Positions 1 to 11,040 of a DNA stretch of 64,000 nucleotides are shown here, in pieces. The stretch spans positions 68,566,784 through 68,630,783 of the forward strand of contig CM076849.1 of NCBI GenBank assembly GCA_039519185.1, written 5' to 3'. Positions within the stretch are counted from its first letter, which is position 1; each line of letters opens with the position of its first letter. A program made the translations under genes and the position numbers. Below the pieces are notes generated by a model. That model worked only from the letters and a program-made list of their open reading frames with translations. It was not told where the DNA came from and searched no databases. The DNA is from Astragalus membranaceus. Its lineage: Eukaryota; Streptophyta; Magnoliopsida; Fabales; Fabaceae.

Positions 1-1383
1 CAGGCGCCCTGTTGTTGGGCGCCAAGTCTGTTTCAGATGTTGTGGTGCTAGGCGCCTTGCCCCTGGGTGCCATTTTGTGTTGCTGCTAGGCGCCCTGTTG
101 CTGGGCGCCAGATCCTGCTACTGCTGTTGCCTGCTAGGCGCCCCGTTGCTGGGCGCCAGTTTCCTGCTGTGTTGCTGTCACAGTGACCAAATGTTGTTGT
201 TTTCCTGAAATTGATGTTGCAGTCATAGTGACCAAATGTTGGTGTTTTTCCAAAAACGATGTTGCTGTCACAGTGATCAAATGTTGCTGTTTTTCCAAAA
301 ACGATGTTGCTGTCACAGTGACCAAATATTGCTGTTTTTCTAGAAGCGATGTTGCTGTCACAGTAAAATAAATGTGCTGTTGCTGTAAAAATGGTGTTGC
401 TGTCACTGTAAAATAAAGGTGCTGTTGCTGTAAAAATGGTGTTGCTGTCACTGTAAAATAAAGGTGCTGTTGCTGTAAAAATGGTGTTGCTGTCACTGTA
501 AAATAAACGTGTTGTTTGTTGTAAATCTATTGGTGTTTTGGTGTCGGTGATTGTTGGTGTTATTGGTGATGATGTAACAGGTGATGTGCCTATTTCATGG
601 GCTAAGGTGATGGGTCTATGACCACTTGGTGATATTGGTGATGTTGTGTTAATTAAATGTCTATTGTTGTTAATTGTCTGGTGCATTGTTCATGGTGTCG
701 CATATATTGCATATGCATTATTCTGGTGATGATGGCTTCGGCCTTGGAGCTATAGGTGATGATGGTTATGCTCATGCAGGTGATGATGCCCTTATTGGCT
801 ACTTTATTGGTGATGATTGGTACCACATGCATATACCCGTTGGTGTGGGTTGCATCTCATATACTTACTCATGATGTTGGTGATACTTCTTGATGATTTG
901 TAATTTAATGTTGTTGTGAAGCGGTTGATATAGTTGTCATAACTTTAGCATATTGCCTATCATATAGGCTATTATAATGTTAGATATCTAACCCCTTCTG
1001 TTTGAATGTTACCCCTATGTTGGTAATGTGCTGGTGATTGCGAGTGAAGGCGAGTCTTCCTTCGCTAATTGAGTCGGTGTCGTCGCTCTGATACGTAGCA
1101 CCTGGGGGGATGAACGCTAGTTTATTTAATTATCATTATTATTTGGTTGTTAAAGTTTTATGGTGATGTTACAACTGTTCGTTTGAACTTTATTCTTATT
1201 CCGCTGCATGGTGACAAAGTTAGTTATGACGTGCTAGGTGTTGCACTGTTTTAATGGTGAAACTTTATTATTGACATGTGATGTTTAACGGTGTAAATGT
1301 GGCATCCCTTGTGGGTGTATTGAAAACGTTTTGAAAACTCTGATTTTTGTCATAATTTTTCCGGGTAGAAAAGGGGTGTTACA
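1..1383 (+). mobile_element. Ty3/Gypsy LTR, right part (5' end outside window)
   Basis: The right end, GGGTAGAAAAGGGGTGTTACA, closely matches the end of the complete LTR at 57379-59926. A block near 990-1120 also matches 59505-59630: a 'CTTCTGTTTGAATGTTACCCC' stretch, then 'CTCTGATACGTAGCAC'. The two LTRs therefore belong to related Gypsy families. No PBS follows position 1383, so this is either a 3' LTR or a solo LTR. The left edge lies outside the window, so the target-site duplication cannot be tested. The first 170 bp carry several inverted GGCGCC-type motifs that also occur in the LTR at 57.9-58.0 kb. The rest of the LTR (540-1383) holds GATGATG-rich simple sequence and no gene. Confidence 0.8.
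171..530 (+). repeat. 45-bp tandem repeat inside the Gypsy LTR (8 copies)
   Basis: The word GTTGCTGTCA (or a near match) starts at 171, 216, 261, 306, 351, 396, 441 and 486, an exact 45-bp period. The first five units contain a GTGACCAAAT core and the last ones a GTAAAATAAA core. The period is divisible by three and few stops occur, so reading frames stay open on both strands across the array. These frames are artefacts of the repeat, not genes. Confidence 0.9.
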
Positions 1384-1620
1384 CAACGGACATAAATCCT
1401 CCGGTAACCACCGTTTCCGGCGGATGCTACCTTTTGACCATTTGACTTCGTTTCTCCTATATAAACCCCTTCTCCCCTTCTTCGCCTTCACACCTCTACC
1501 AAGAAACAGAGACATACGCCACTCTCTTGATACGACACTCTCTTGGGCATTGTCGGCAGCGGCTCCAAGTGAGTGGCGTATGTCTCCATTTCTTTGTAAA
1601 GAAACATCCACCTTTAATTT
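1384..1620 (+). promoter_or_regulatory. Duplicated CACTA promoter segment upstream of palindrome
   Basis: The stretch at about 1430-1500 (TTTGACCATTTGACT, TATATAAA at 1458-1465, then a C/T-rich leader ending CTCTACCAA) is a diverged copy of 2578-2645, which is the apparent promoter and leader of the tnp2 gene. A small perfect inverted repeat follows, with arms GAGACATACGCCACTC at 1509-1524 and its complement at 1571-1586. The match extends outward for a few imperfect bases. The segment directly precedes the large palindrome at 1621-2302. That it acts as a promoter is inference from the TATA box and the paralogy. Confidence 0.5.
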
Positions 1621-2302
1621 AATATTCACTATTCACTATTTACTGTCGGGAAGATCTTGGCCGTTAATTTAGTGTCGGCAATATCTTGACCGTTAATTTG
1701 TGTCGACACTAATTACCATTGACTATTCAATAATCACGCTGCACTATTCACTATTTAATGTCCGGTTCATCTTTTTCGTTAAAAGTAACCCCTTTATAAG
1801 CAAAAAACTCCTCCTCGTTATTTCCACCACAAGAGACATCTACACTCATCAAACGCTCGGTATCATCCTCCAACTTAATAACCCGTTCTTGCAGTTCCTC
1901 AAACTTTCTATTTAGAGATTCAACCATCTTTTCATACATGCACTTCTCATCCTCCGAAACTTCACTCTCTAATTGGAGGATGAGAAGTGCAAGTATGAAA
2001 AGATGGTTGAATCTCTAAATAGAAAGTTTGAGGAACTGCAAGAACGGGTTGTTAATTTGGAGGATGACACCGGGCGTTTGATGAGTGTAGATGTCTTTTC
2101 TGGTGGAAATAACGAGGAGGAGTTTTTTGCTTATAAAGGGGTTACTTTTAACGAAAAAGATGAACCGGACATTAAATAGTGAATAGTGCAACGTGATTAT
2201 TGAATAGTCAATGGTGATTAGTGTCGACACTAATTAACGGTCAAGATATTGCCGACACTAAATTAACGGTCAAGAACTTCCCGACAGTAAATAGTGAATA
2301 TT
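1621..2302. repeat. Large near-perfect palindrome (about 330-bp arms, 19-bp spacer)
   Basis: The left arm (1621-1955) is the reverse complement of the right arm (1975-2302) with only a few mismatches and one small insertion. The spacer is 1956-1974. Each outer arm has two tandem copies of a CACTAA(T)TTAACGGTCAAG-type motif preceded by GTCGA or GCCGA. The inner part of each arm encodes the same open frame of about 62-68 codons (minus 1751-1939; plus 1973-2179). It predicts an acidic, coiled-coil-like peptide with VESLNRKFEELQERV followed by NNEEEFFAYKGVTF. I do not recognise the peptide. Any transcript crossing this region would fold into a long double-stranded hairpin. Confidence 0.9.
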
Positions 2303-2336
2303 GAAATTGATGACCGAATTTTTTTTAAAAAAAAAA

Positions 2337-2580
2337 CCGCTGCAAATCCCCCTAAGCCGCTGCAAATCCCCCTTATTCGCTGCAAATCCCCTTAATCCAC
2401 CGCAAATACCCATTTCCGGCGGCTTTTAAAAAATAAGCGCCATTTTAAATTTTCAAAAGTCCGCCGCAAATCCCCGTTACCGGCGGCCTTAAAAAAATAA
2501 GCGCGCAGTTTGAATTTCAAAATTCCGCCGCAAGTCCCCAAAACCGCCGCAAATCCCCAAAACCGCCGCAAATCCCCATT
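2337..2580 (+). repeat. CACTA subterminal repeats (CCGCCGCAAATCCCC)
   Basis: About eight direct copies of CCG(C/T)(C/T)GCAAATCCCC occur at spacings of roughly 18-25 bp. They are interleaved with two reverse-type copies (CGGCGGCTTTTAAAAAATAA and GGCGGCCTTAAAAAAATAA). Dense, short, two-orientation repeats just inside the ends are typical of En/Spm-type elements, where they bind the element's own regulatory protein. The position directly upstream of the tnp2 promoter fits. The terminal CACTA inverted repeat itself is not seen, so the outer 5' end is lost or displaced. Confidence 0.75.
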
Positions 2581-3230
2581 TGACCGTTTGACTCCGTTTT
2601 CCTATATATATCCGTTCCCCACTTCTTATTCTTCACACTTCTACCAATTCTCTCATTCTCTTCTTAAAATTTCTCTCTTACTCTCTCCAAATTCTCTCCT
2701 TCCCTACTAAATCTCTTCTTGAAACTCCTCACTTCCTCCCTACGAATTGTCTTCTCCTCTCATTTGCAAATTTATTCGATCCAAGGTATGTTTCTGATAT
2801 GAGTTAATAGTTTTAGTTTTTAAATTATTTTATAATAATATGAGTTTGTTACTAATTGTGTTTTTGTTTGTTTAGGTATTGTTTGAGCTTTGGTTTCTGT
2901 TTTTTCCTCTTTCCTTGAGTTAGGGATACGCTTCAAGTCAGAGCCTTCTCTTCACTACAGTTAGTTATCAAGATAAATTCATTTATAAATTTTATTAACA
3001 TATATTGTCTTATAAAAATTGAAATTTAAAATTAAATTTGCAAATATTATTTATAATGTTTAAATTATTAATATATAACATTATCAAAAAATTAATTGTG
3101 TTGCTTGTAATTGATAGTTTATTGAAATATCAAAATAAAATGAGTAATATATCAAAATATATATCAACATATGAAGTAATTGATAGTTTATTTTATTTAT
3201 ATTGTAGTGTAGTACATAGTTCTTGAAATT
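2578..3230 (+). promoter_or_regulatory. Probable promoter, leader and leader intron of tnp2
   Basis: A TATA box (TATATATA, 2603-2610) follows TTTGACCGTTTGACT. A C/T-rich leader follows, typical of plant 5' UTRs. A plausible leader intron runs from GTATGT at 2786 to TTTAG ending at 2875. The remainder up to the ATG at 3231 is very AT-rich and has no coding signal, so it may be part of a second leader intron. Splice sites are predicted by eye only. Confidence 0.45.
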
Positions 3231-6200
3231 ATGGATCGTAGTTGGATGTATGATCGATTATTTCCTGGAAGATCTAGTGTAAAGCGACGTTTTGTAGAAG
3301 GAGTAGAAGAGTTTATTTTTTGTGCTAAGTACATTGATCATGAAGAATTTGGGCAACAAGGCGGTATTAGATGTCCGTGCTTGAAATGTTCCTTTGGAGC
3401 TATAAAAAATGAACATGAAGTTAGACTTGATTTGTACAATAATGGGTTTAGGCTAAATTATTGGACATGGAGTCATCACGGGGAAGTAGCACCAGGGGTA
3501 GCTACAGTTCCTGCGGTTAATGTTCCGGTTGAAGTTGTAGATCACACATCAAGTAGTTATCCAGCGACTACGTAATCTGAAGGATGGGGAATACAACCGT
3601 TAGATGAGTATCAGGGAATGGTATCTGACGTTGTTAGAGTAAATTTGGATTTTGAAGAACCAGATGCTGACGAAGTTCCAAATGAGGAAGCTCAAAGGTT
3701 TTACATGTATTTGAGTGAGACAAATAAACCCTTATTTGAAGGATCGAAAGACTCAAAATTATCAATGTGTGTTCGGTTGTTGGGTCTTAAGTCTCAATTT
3801 AATGTTGCTGAGTTGTGCATGGAATATATGACCAAAATGACGTTGGATGCAACCCCCGTTATATGGAGTTTGCCGCAAAGTTATTATGAATCTAAAAGAG
3901 TGGTATCGAAGCTTGACTTAAAATCTAAAAGGATTGATTGTTGTGTGTCTGGTTGCATGCTCTATTATAACAATGAGTTTGGCATAAATGATGGAGAGTT
4001 GTCGGAATGCAAGTTCTGTGGACAGCCACGCTTTCGTGTCAGTAGAAGAGGGATGAGCAGAGGCAAAACGGTTCCACGAAAAGCAATGTTCTATCTGCCT
4101 CTTATTCCAAGGCTACAGAGGATGTTTACTTCAATGGAGACCGCGGGTAAAATGACGTGGCACCATCAAAATAGAAATAATTCTGGTGAATTACGTCACC
4201 CATCTGATGGTGAAGCTTGGAAGCATTTTGATCGTGCTCATCCAGATTTTGCCAGTGATCCACGCAATGTTCGGCTTGGTTTGTGCTCTGATGGTTTCAC
4301 ACCATATATTCAAGCCTCGGCAACACCGTATTCATGTTGGCCAGTTATTGTTACCCCATACAACCTTCCTCCAGAAATGTGTATGTCCAAACCATACATG
4401 GTTTTAAATTCTATTATTCCAGGGCCAAGTAATCCAACAGCTGGTATTGACATATATTTGCATCCTTTGATTGATGACCTAAAAAGGTTGTGGAATGGTG
4501 TTTTAACTTATGATGCGGCACGCAAACAAAATTTTGTGATGAGGGCGGCTTTGATGTGGACCGTTAATGACTTTCCTGCCTATGGAATGTTGTCTGGATG
4601 GGGGACACATGGTAAGATGGCGTGTCCGATTTGCATGGTTGACACAAAGGCTTTTAGTCTTAAATACGGAGGAAAAAATTCATGGTTTTACTCGCACCGT
4701 AGGTTCTTACCTATGGATCACCCATTTAGAAAGCAGAAATATGCGTTCATCAAGGGAAATGTTGAAACAGTTGGACCTCATCGTAAGTTGACACCAGGGG
4801 AAGTTTGGAATAGTGTTAGGGATATCCCTCCTGTGGAAGTCGTAGCGGGTGTTGTTTCTCGTCCAGATGGCTATGGACAATGGCACAATTGGACAAAAAA
4901 AAGTATTTTTTGGGAACTTCCCTATTGGAAAGATAATCTATTGAGACACAATCTCGATGTCATACATATAGAGAAGAATTTTTTTGACAACGTATTTAAC
5001 ACTGTCATGAACGTGAAAGGCAAAACGAAAGACAATGAGAAAGCTAGGAAGGATATAGCTCATTATTGTAGACGAAAGGATTTGTTGTTGGTTGAGCAAG
5101 GTACTATGACTTTGAAACCCAAAGCCAATTTTACTTTATCTACTGAACAAGCGAAAGCAGTTTATCAGTGGATAAAAGAGTTGAAAATGCCAGACGGTTA
5201 TTCTTCCAATTTATCTAGATGTGCGGATGTGGATAATGGGAGGTTGCATGGGATGAAGAGCCATGATTGTCATGTATTCATGGAGTGCTTACTTCCTATC
5301 GCTTTTAGTTCGTTGCCAACACACGTTTTGAATCTGCTCATTGAAATAAGTCAATACTTTAAGAATTTGTGTTCTGCAACGCTAAAAGCTGATGATCTTT
5401 CAAAAATGGAACAAGAAATCCCACTTATCTTATGCAAGTTGGAGAGAGTATTTCTGCCTGGTTTCTTTGATTCTATGGAGCATCTACCGGTGCATCTCGC
5501 ATATGAAGCTAAACTTGGCGGACCTGTCCAATACAGATGGATGTATCCGTTTGAAAGGTCAGCTAATTTTTATAATATAAGAAAGAAGTTTAAAATATAT
5601 GACTATTATATATTAATATCATTTTCTCTAGGTTCATGGGTGATTCAAAAAGATCGGTGAAAAACAAAGCTAGAGTTGAAGGATCAATATGTTCTTCTTA
5701 CTTACACCGTGAAACAACACAATTTTGTTCTCATTATTTCAAGAATGATCAGTTTGCTCCTGGAAGTAGTCGAAATGAAATGGATATTGAATGGCCTAGA
5801 CATCCTTTGGCTTTGTTTGTCTTTTGTCTACCCGGTCGTCCATTTGGGAAGGAGTCAATTCACTAGCTAACAGATGAAGAGTTAAGTTCAGCACATGTTC
5901 ATGTGTTGATAAACTGTACTGAGGTGCAATCATTTATTGAGTATGTTCCTCAACATTAACTTAATTAGTTAATATAAAGTAGACAAGTGTAACAATTAAA
6001 TTATTTCTTTTTAGGGAGTTCTTGTCATTAGAGGCAGTACGTGAAGACCAATCTTCTGCTCATATTCATGCTCATTTTCCAAAGTGGTTTAGTCAATGTG
6101 TGTATTCCCTCCCGCCAAATCCTACCAACCAACACTTGAGGAACATATCAGACGGTCCTCGAAGATGTGTTAAAGAATGGCCCACATACTTTGTCAATGG

Positions 6201-6816
6201 ATACAAATTTCACACCAATGAATGGACACAGGGCAGAGAGACAGTGAATAGTGGAGTGTGCCTGAAGGTCGGGCTCACTGGAGGAGGTGAAGATGATTTT
6301 TATGGTGTGGTTCAACACATATATGAACTTGAGTACCCCCATCTAGATTTTAGCCCAAAGGTAGTGGTTTTTTATTGTAATTGGTTTGATCCGTCTGCTC
6401 GAGGAACAAAGGTGAATCCAAAGTCAAATACAGTGGACATTAAAATGAGTAGTAGATATCGACTGTATGATTCGTTCGTCATTGCACAAAATGTGAGACA
6501 AGTCTATTATGTCCTTTATTCATCAATGCGGACTGATAGGCGTGGTTGGTTTGTCGCAATTAAAACAAAACCAAGAGGTCGCATTGAGACAAATGATGAC
6601 ACGGTGGAAGATGTGCCATATCAAATAGAAGAGATGTCTAATGTAAATGAAGTGATTGAAGTTGAACCCATTGGTCGTTTATGTGATGAGCCAAACACCG
6701 GCGATGAAGTTGATGACGAAGAAGATGCTGATGAAGATGCAGCAGACCACATTGGTGTATCAAGAATTCACTCCTCCGATGATGATGATTTTGAGAATGA
6801 ATGGGATTCAAATTAG
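3231..6816 (+). pseudogene. CACTA (En/Spm) transposase, tnp2 family, with nonsense mutations
   Basis: This gene encodes the large DDE-type transposase that would cut and paste CACTA elements. The best model has exons 3231-5557, 5632-5940 and 6015-6816, with GT-AG introns and preserved phase. It totals 1,146 codons counting the stops. An N-terminal transposase-associated domain comes first (about residues 1-90, WMYDRLFPG and CPCLKC). A Cys-rich segment lies near 240-270. The tnp2 core is near 340-560 (LGLCSDGFTPY, YSCWPV, YNLPPEMCM). A DUF4218 region starts about 660 (LHGMKSHDCHV) and is completed by exon 2 after the intron in YPFERFMG. A DUF4216 region lies about 990-1065 (FYCNWFDP). The C-terminus is acidic. 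Two in-frame stops, TAA at 3573-3575 and TAG at 5864-5866, break it, so it is probably inactive. Without the stops, the family length and domain order are normal. Confidence 0.9.
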
Positions 6817-6920
6817 TTATTTAATTTATGTTTCAATATCAAGGATGTAATTTATGTTTCAACAATTCTATTTTTAATGAAGGATGTTGTTTGTTTAAAT
6901 GTATATGTCTAGATACAGAT

Positions 6921-7256
6921 ATGGCATCTCATGACTCAGGATCCGATCGCGATGACGGCGCATATGTTCCTCCACCTGTCGATGCCGCCAGCACTAGCAG
7001 GCGGAAGAGATCTACTCGCCTAGGGCGCCGTGTTCAGCCTGCGCGTGTTGTTGTTACTGCTGGCGGATATTTGCCACCACCTGTGTCTGAGGATGGTGCT
7101 AGTACTAGTACTGTAGGGGACTCATCGATTCCTGAGGGCTTAGCCCTGACACATGTTGATACGGATGGGATACGCACATTCGTTGATGGGACTGATGTGG
7201 TGAGGTGTACACCTGATGGGAGTATCATATTGCAGATTGTTGGCGATTCGTAAGTG

Positions 7257-7301
<45 letters not shown>

Positions 7302-8650
7302 TATTAATTTATTTTTGTTGCCTTTTATATAACTTATATATATTTGGTGTAACAAAATTCATCTTTTTTTAATGCAGTTTTCTTCCTTGGAAGGCTTCAG
7401 CTACCGCCATCACAAAAACAATCAAGGAGAATTTTACCAAGAGCTGGAAGAAGTGGTCGGAAGTTAGAAAAGATGATGTGGCAATTAAGAAGATGTTAAG
7501 ATCATTTTTGGTAAGTTATTCTACGAAATAATTAATTTGCTATGTATTATGATCTTACTCACTTGATTAATTAGTTTGTCTTATAATTAACAACATTATT
7601 GTAAATTTCTTAAATAGGAAAAATGTACATGGTTACCAGGGGAGCAAGCCCAAGTTGAGAGAGTGTTCCATAAGAGATATTCTCATCGCTATTCTGAATT
7701 GCTGCGGAGAGCGCGCGATGTTGATATAAAGCCATCTTATATTGGAGACTCAACTTGGGCTGAGTTTAAGCTGTATTGCAGACACCAAAACTTAAGGAGT
7801 ATTGTGAGAAAGCCAAGAAGAACCGTGCTTCTGAAAAAGGTGGCTGCACACACACAGGGGGGAGTGTGAATACTGCAACGCATCACATGCGTATGGTAAA
7901 TTTTTTACTTTATTACTTGATTAATTAATTATTTATAATAATTAACTAGTCATTTTCAATATGTGTATTAATTTAATTAATAATATATATGTACATATAT
8001 AGGTGGAGAGGGAACAAAGGCCAATCACTTTGCCTGAGTTGCATTGCCACATGCATATGGTGGAGGAGACTGGTGAGTACGCTACAGATCGGGCGAGGCG
8101 TATTCAGGTAAAACTACGTACTTTTACAATTATATTATTATTAATAATTAGTTATTTATTTGTTGGGTTATTTTTTCAGGAGAGCTTCCAGGCCGGGCTG
8201 ACTGAGTACCATGAGTCACAGCAGAGCAGTGGGGCAGATATCGATCCTGTGGAGGAGGCTAGAGTAGCTCGGGATATTTGGGAGAGAGCAGTTGGTCCCC
8301 AAAAGTCTAATCGTCTGGTAGGATCAGGTGGTATTGGACTGGCTCCTTTTCGAACAAGCATTATTCCGAGTCTATCAACTTCACATTCTGGATCCTCGAA
8401 TGGTCGCAATTATGTTCCCAATGCTGGTGAGATGGATGCTGTTAGGCAATTGATGACGCAGCAACTAGGCGAGGCTCAGCGTCAGTTTGTCGAGCGGCAG
8501 GAGAAAAGTGATCGGGAAGTGCAGACGCTTCGGGAGCAGGCTAGGGTAGCTGCGGAGCAGGCTAGGGTAGCTACAGAGCAGGCTAGGGTAGCTACAGAGC
8601 AGGCTAGGGTAGCTGCGGAGCAAGCTAAGCTAACTGAGGAGATATGCTAG
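6921..8650 (+). pseudogene. CACTA second gene (Transposase_24 / TNPA-like), frameshifted
   Basis: A second CACTA gene begins about 100 bp after tnp2. Exons 6921-7249, 7378-7510, 7618-7895, 8003-8107 and 8180-8650 join in phase. The length is about 438 residues once a one-base loss is allowed for. The loss is near 7773-7785, where TGCAG stands where the frame suggests two full codons. Without it exon 3 runs out of frame to a stop at 7867-7869. The middle part (ENFTKSWKKWSEV, KRYSHRYSELL, AKKNRASEKGG) resembles the plant Ptta/En/Spm protein family. The C-terminus has five tandem EQARVA(A/T) heptad-like repeats and is a predicted coiled coil. In En/Spm the equivalent protein binds the subterminal repeats and aids transposition. 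That role here is inference. Intron 1 holds an (AT)n run at about 7259-7297. Confidence 0.8.
7259..7297. repeat. (AT)n microsatellite in intron 1 of the TNPA-like gene
   Basis: An uninterrupted TA dinucleotide run of about 39 bp directly follows the splice donor at 7250. Confidence 0.9.
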
Positions 8651-10235
8651 AAGATGACAAATGATACGTGTGCAACTGAATTACAATGAGAAACTATATT
8701 ATTGGATAGTGTAGTGACATTGGAAGTAATGGGAATGGGCTTATCTGAAGAGCGGACAGTGTTGATTGGAAGAGTAGGCTGATGAGCATGAAAGAGATAC
8801 AATCCTTGGACCAGCTCACCGCTCCCAATCAATTTAATTTGCTTAAGTTCCTGCATGAAGAATCTATTATCTATTAAAAACAAGGAAATGTTTGAAGTGG
8901 TGAGTAAAGAGCTAACTGAAAGTAAGTTGGCATGAAAGCTAGGGATGTACATGACATTGTGGAGCACAATGCCATTGCCTAGGGAAACTGTGCCTACATA
9001 ACGCACTTGAATAACAGTCTTATTTGGTAATGTGACAAAGGAATTGTATGCAGGTTTGATGGATATGAAGTTGTCAAGGGTGTATGCAATGTGACATGTG
9101 GCACCCGTATCAATGATCCAAAAATGAATTCCAAAAAACAGTTTCAAATAATTGACAAAAGTAGTATTCAAGCAAACATTATAGATATCACCTGATGTAC
9201 TGGCTGATGAATCAGGTTCAGGAACAGCTGCTTGAGTCATTTGGCTGGATAAAAGAGCCATCAACATCTTGCACTGATCATTGGTGAAGGCAGAGTGGGA
9301 GGCAGAATCTGCAATGGCAGTGACTTGATTTGCTGAAGCAGTGTTGTTGGATGAACCAGGGGTATTGTTTTGCCTATTTCTGCCATAACCAGGAGGATAG
9401 CCGTGAATCTTGTAACATTTCTCAATTGTGTGACCAAGAAGGCCACAATGAGTGAACACATGACGTTCATTCTTGGCAGGGACAGATTTGGCATTGGCCT
9501 TTGCTTGATAGGCTTTTACAGCAAAGGCAATTTGAGATTCAACAGAATTATTCTTAGAAGTGGCGCCTATTTCATGATGTTTCTCATCTTGTAAGACAAG
9601 GGAAAAACTTTGGAGATAGGGGGAATGGGATCCATAGTAAGGATTTGTCCTCTAACATGAGAAAAACCACCAGAAAGGCCCATGAGGATCAGCATAACGT
9701 ATTCACGTTCGTTTTCAGCAAGAAGAGGCTTAACGCCACCACAATTACAAGTATTCTTTGCCTTAAATTGTTGTAATCCCTCCCAAAGAGACTTCAATTT
9801 GGTGTAATACTGAGTGACAGATGAGTTACCTTGAGAAAGACCATTTAGGTCATTGCGTAGCTGGTAGATGCGAGGACCATTGACCTGCTGGAATCGGTTC
9901 TTGAGATCCTTCCATATTTCAGATGTAGAGTTGGCATGAATGATGGAAGTGACGATATCTTTCGAAACCGCGTTGAGAAACCATGAACAGACTATGTTGT
10001 CATTGCGAGTCCAAGCAACTTTTGTTTTGGTGTCACCATCTTCAGGACAGGGAAAAGTGCCGTCAACGTAGCTGTATTTGTTCTTCCCTTTGAGAACGAA
10101 GCGCATCGAGCGAAACCATGAGTTGTAGTTGTCACCGGTTAGGGTTTGCGTGACGAGAACCAAACCAGGGTGATCGTTTGAGTGAAGATACAACGGATCG
10201 GAAACTTGTTCTTGTGAATCGTTGGATGTCGCCAT
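8651..10235 (-). pseudogene. Ty1/Copia gag-protease fragment, truncated and frameshifted
   Basis: Read on the minus strand from ATG at 10235. The N-terminus (LTGDNYNSWFRSMRFVLKGK, LSQGNSSVTQYYTKLKSLWE) is a Copia-type gag domain. A one-base loss near 9595-9605 shifts the frame. Reading continues into a zinc-knuckle region (THCGLLGHTIEKCYKIHGY) and an aspartic protease (WIIDTGATCHI). The first knuckle cysteine is Phe (TTC in place of TGC), so the CX2C pair is broken. The sequence stops abruptly against the CACTA gene at about 8650, just before the usual integrase. Integrase, RT and RNase H are therefore missing. Gag and protease would package RNA and mature the particle. This copy is dead. Confidence 0.85.
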
Positions 10236-10735
10236 TGAAACAGAGATTCAAATGGAGAATGGATGATTTCGAAAGAAGAAATCGAGAGGATAAAGAAATG
10301 CGAAAAGAAATTGAAACGTGCAATTGCAGGAGTTTCAATCAAGATTGAAGATCAGGCCAACAAAATCGAAGTGATTTCGAACAAGAATTGAAGATCGAAA
10401 CCTAGAAATTGTGGAGATCGATGAAAGGAACCGCTAGGGTTGCAGAGAGCGGAAGAGAGAAAAAAAATCAACTGATAACATATTGAACACTGAACTCAAC
10501 GGAATAGTGTGTAAAATGAACTTGTATTTGATTGAATGTTTACAATTTGTTATATACAAACTAGAACTGAATGAAACTAGAACTGAATGGGGAGTGGTTA
10601 GTTCAACAAGATGCTAAGTGTAATACAACCAGAAATTAACCAAACAGTAACTAACAACTAACTATAGTTAACTTAACCAGATACACGGGTTAGGTAAAAT
10701 AACTGAAAGTAAATAAACTTATCTAAACTCTAATA
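10236..10735 (-). mobile_element. Copia leader and probable 5' LTR remnant
   Basis: Upstream (minus sense) of the Copia gag lie about 250 bp of A-rich leader. A degenerate tRNA-Met primer site (read on minus as ATGTTATCAG) lies near 10470-10485, and 200-250 bp of LTR-like sequence follows. Homology to the other D segments starts at about 10736, which marks the outer limit. The exact LTR edges and any target duplication could not be fixed. Confidence 0.45.
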
Positions 10736-11040
10736 ATGACACAATAGAGGCAAATGTATCTAGAATAACTCCCATCTTTAGCATGTTTGTTTGAGTCAAA
10801 GCACGATCTGGAAGCAATTGCCTAGAGAAGACAAATATTTTGCAAGGAGCAAAAATTTTCCAAAGGTTATTAAGGAACGAAAGTTTGTAATTTGAAACTT
10901 GCGTTGTCGAAAAAGGGCACATAAAGAGAAAGGAGTAGGTAGAGCCCACTAAAAATGTACCACTAGGATCCTTGCTCTAGACAGGCTCGAAGGACAAGGA
11001 TGAAGAAGCAAGCAAGTGAGTAAGCTTGGCCTTTAGCTCC
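10736..11040 (-). pseudogene. LINE zf-RVT relic in D1
   Basis: The minus frame reads VGSTYSFL-type sequence then LWKIFAPCKIFVFSRQLL and LKMGVILDTFASIV. This matches the zinc-binding reverse-transcriptase (zf-RVT) region found after the RT domain of plant L1-type elements. The frame is open for 76 codons only and the family's Cys/His residues are mostly lost. It is a fossil fragment carried with the duplicated unit. Confidence 0.65.

Noticed and set aside
171..530. Possible CRISPR-like regular array
   Set aside because: Units are contiguous tandem copies without unique spacers, in a plant LTR. There are no cas genes.
48..686. A 212-codon minus frame and overlapping frames with repeated TATPFLQQ-type peptides
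   Set aside because: They come from the 45-bp tandem repeat in the LTR and are open in several frames together, so this is a repeat artefact.
1751..2230. 71-codon frames MSTLITIDYSIITLHYSL on both arms of the palindrome
   Set aside because: They are antisense shadows of the coiled-coil frame in each arm and read through the outer repeats.
8003..8175. Start of a separate gene at 8003 with a membrane-like segment (LLLIISYLFVGLFF)
   Set aside because: The hydrophobic stretch is translated intron 4 (8108-8179) of the TNPA-like gene. The splice sites on both sides restore the coiled-coil reading.
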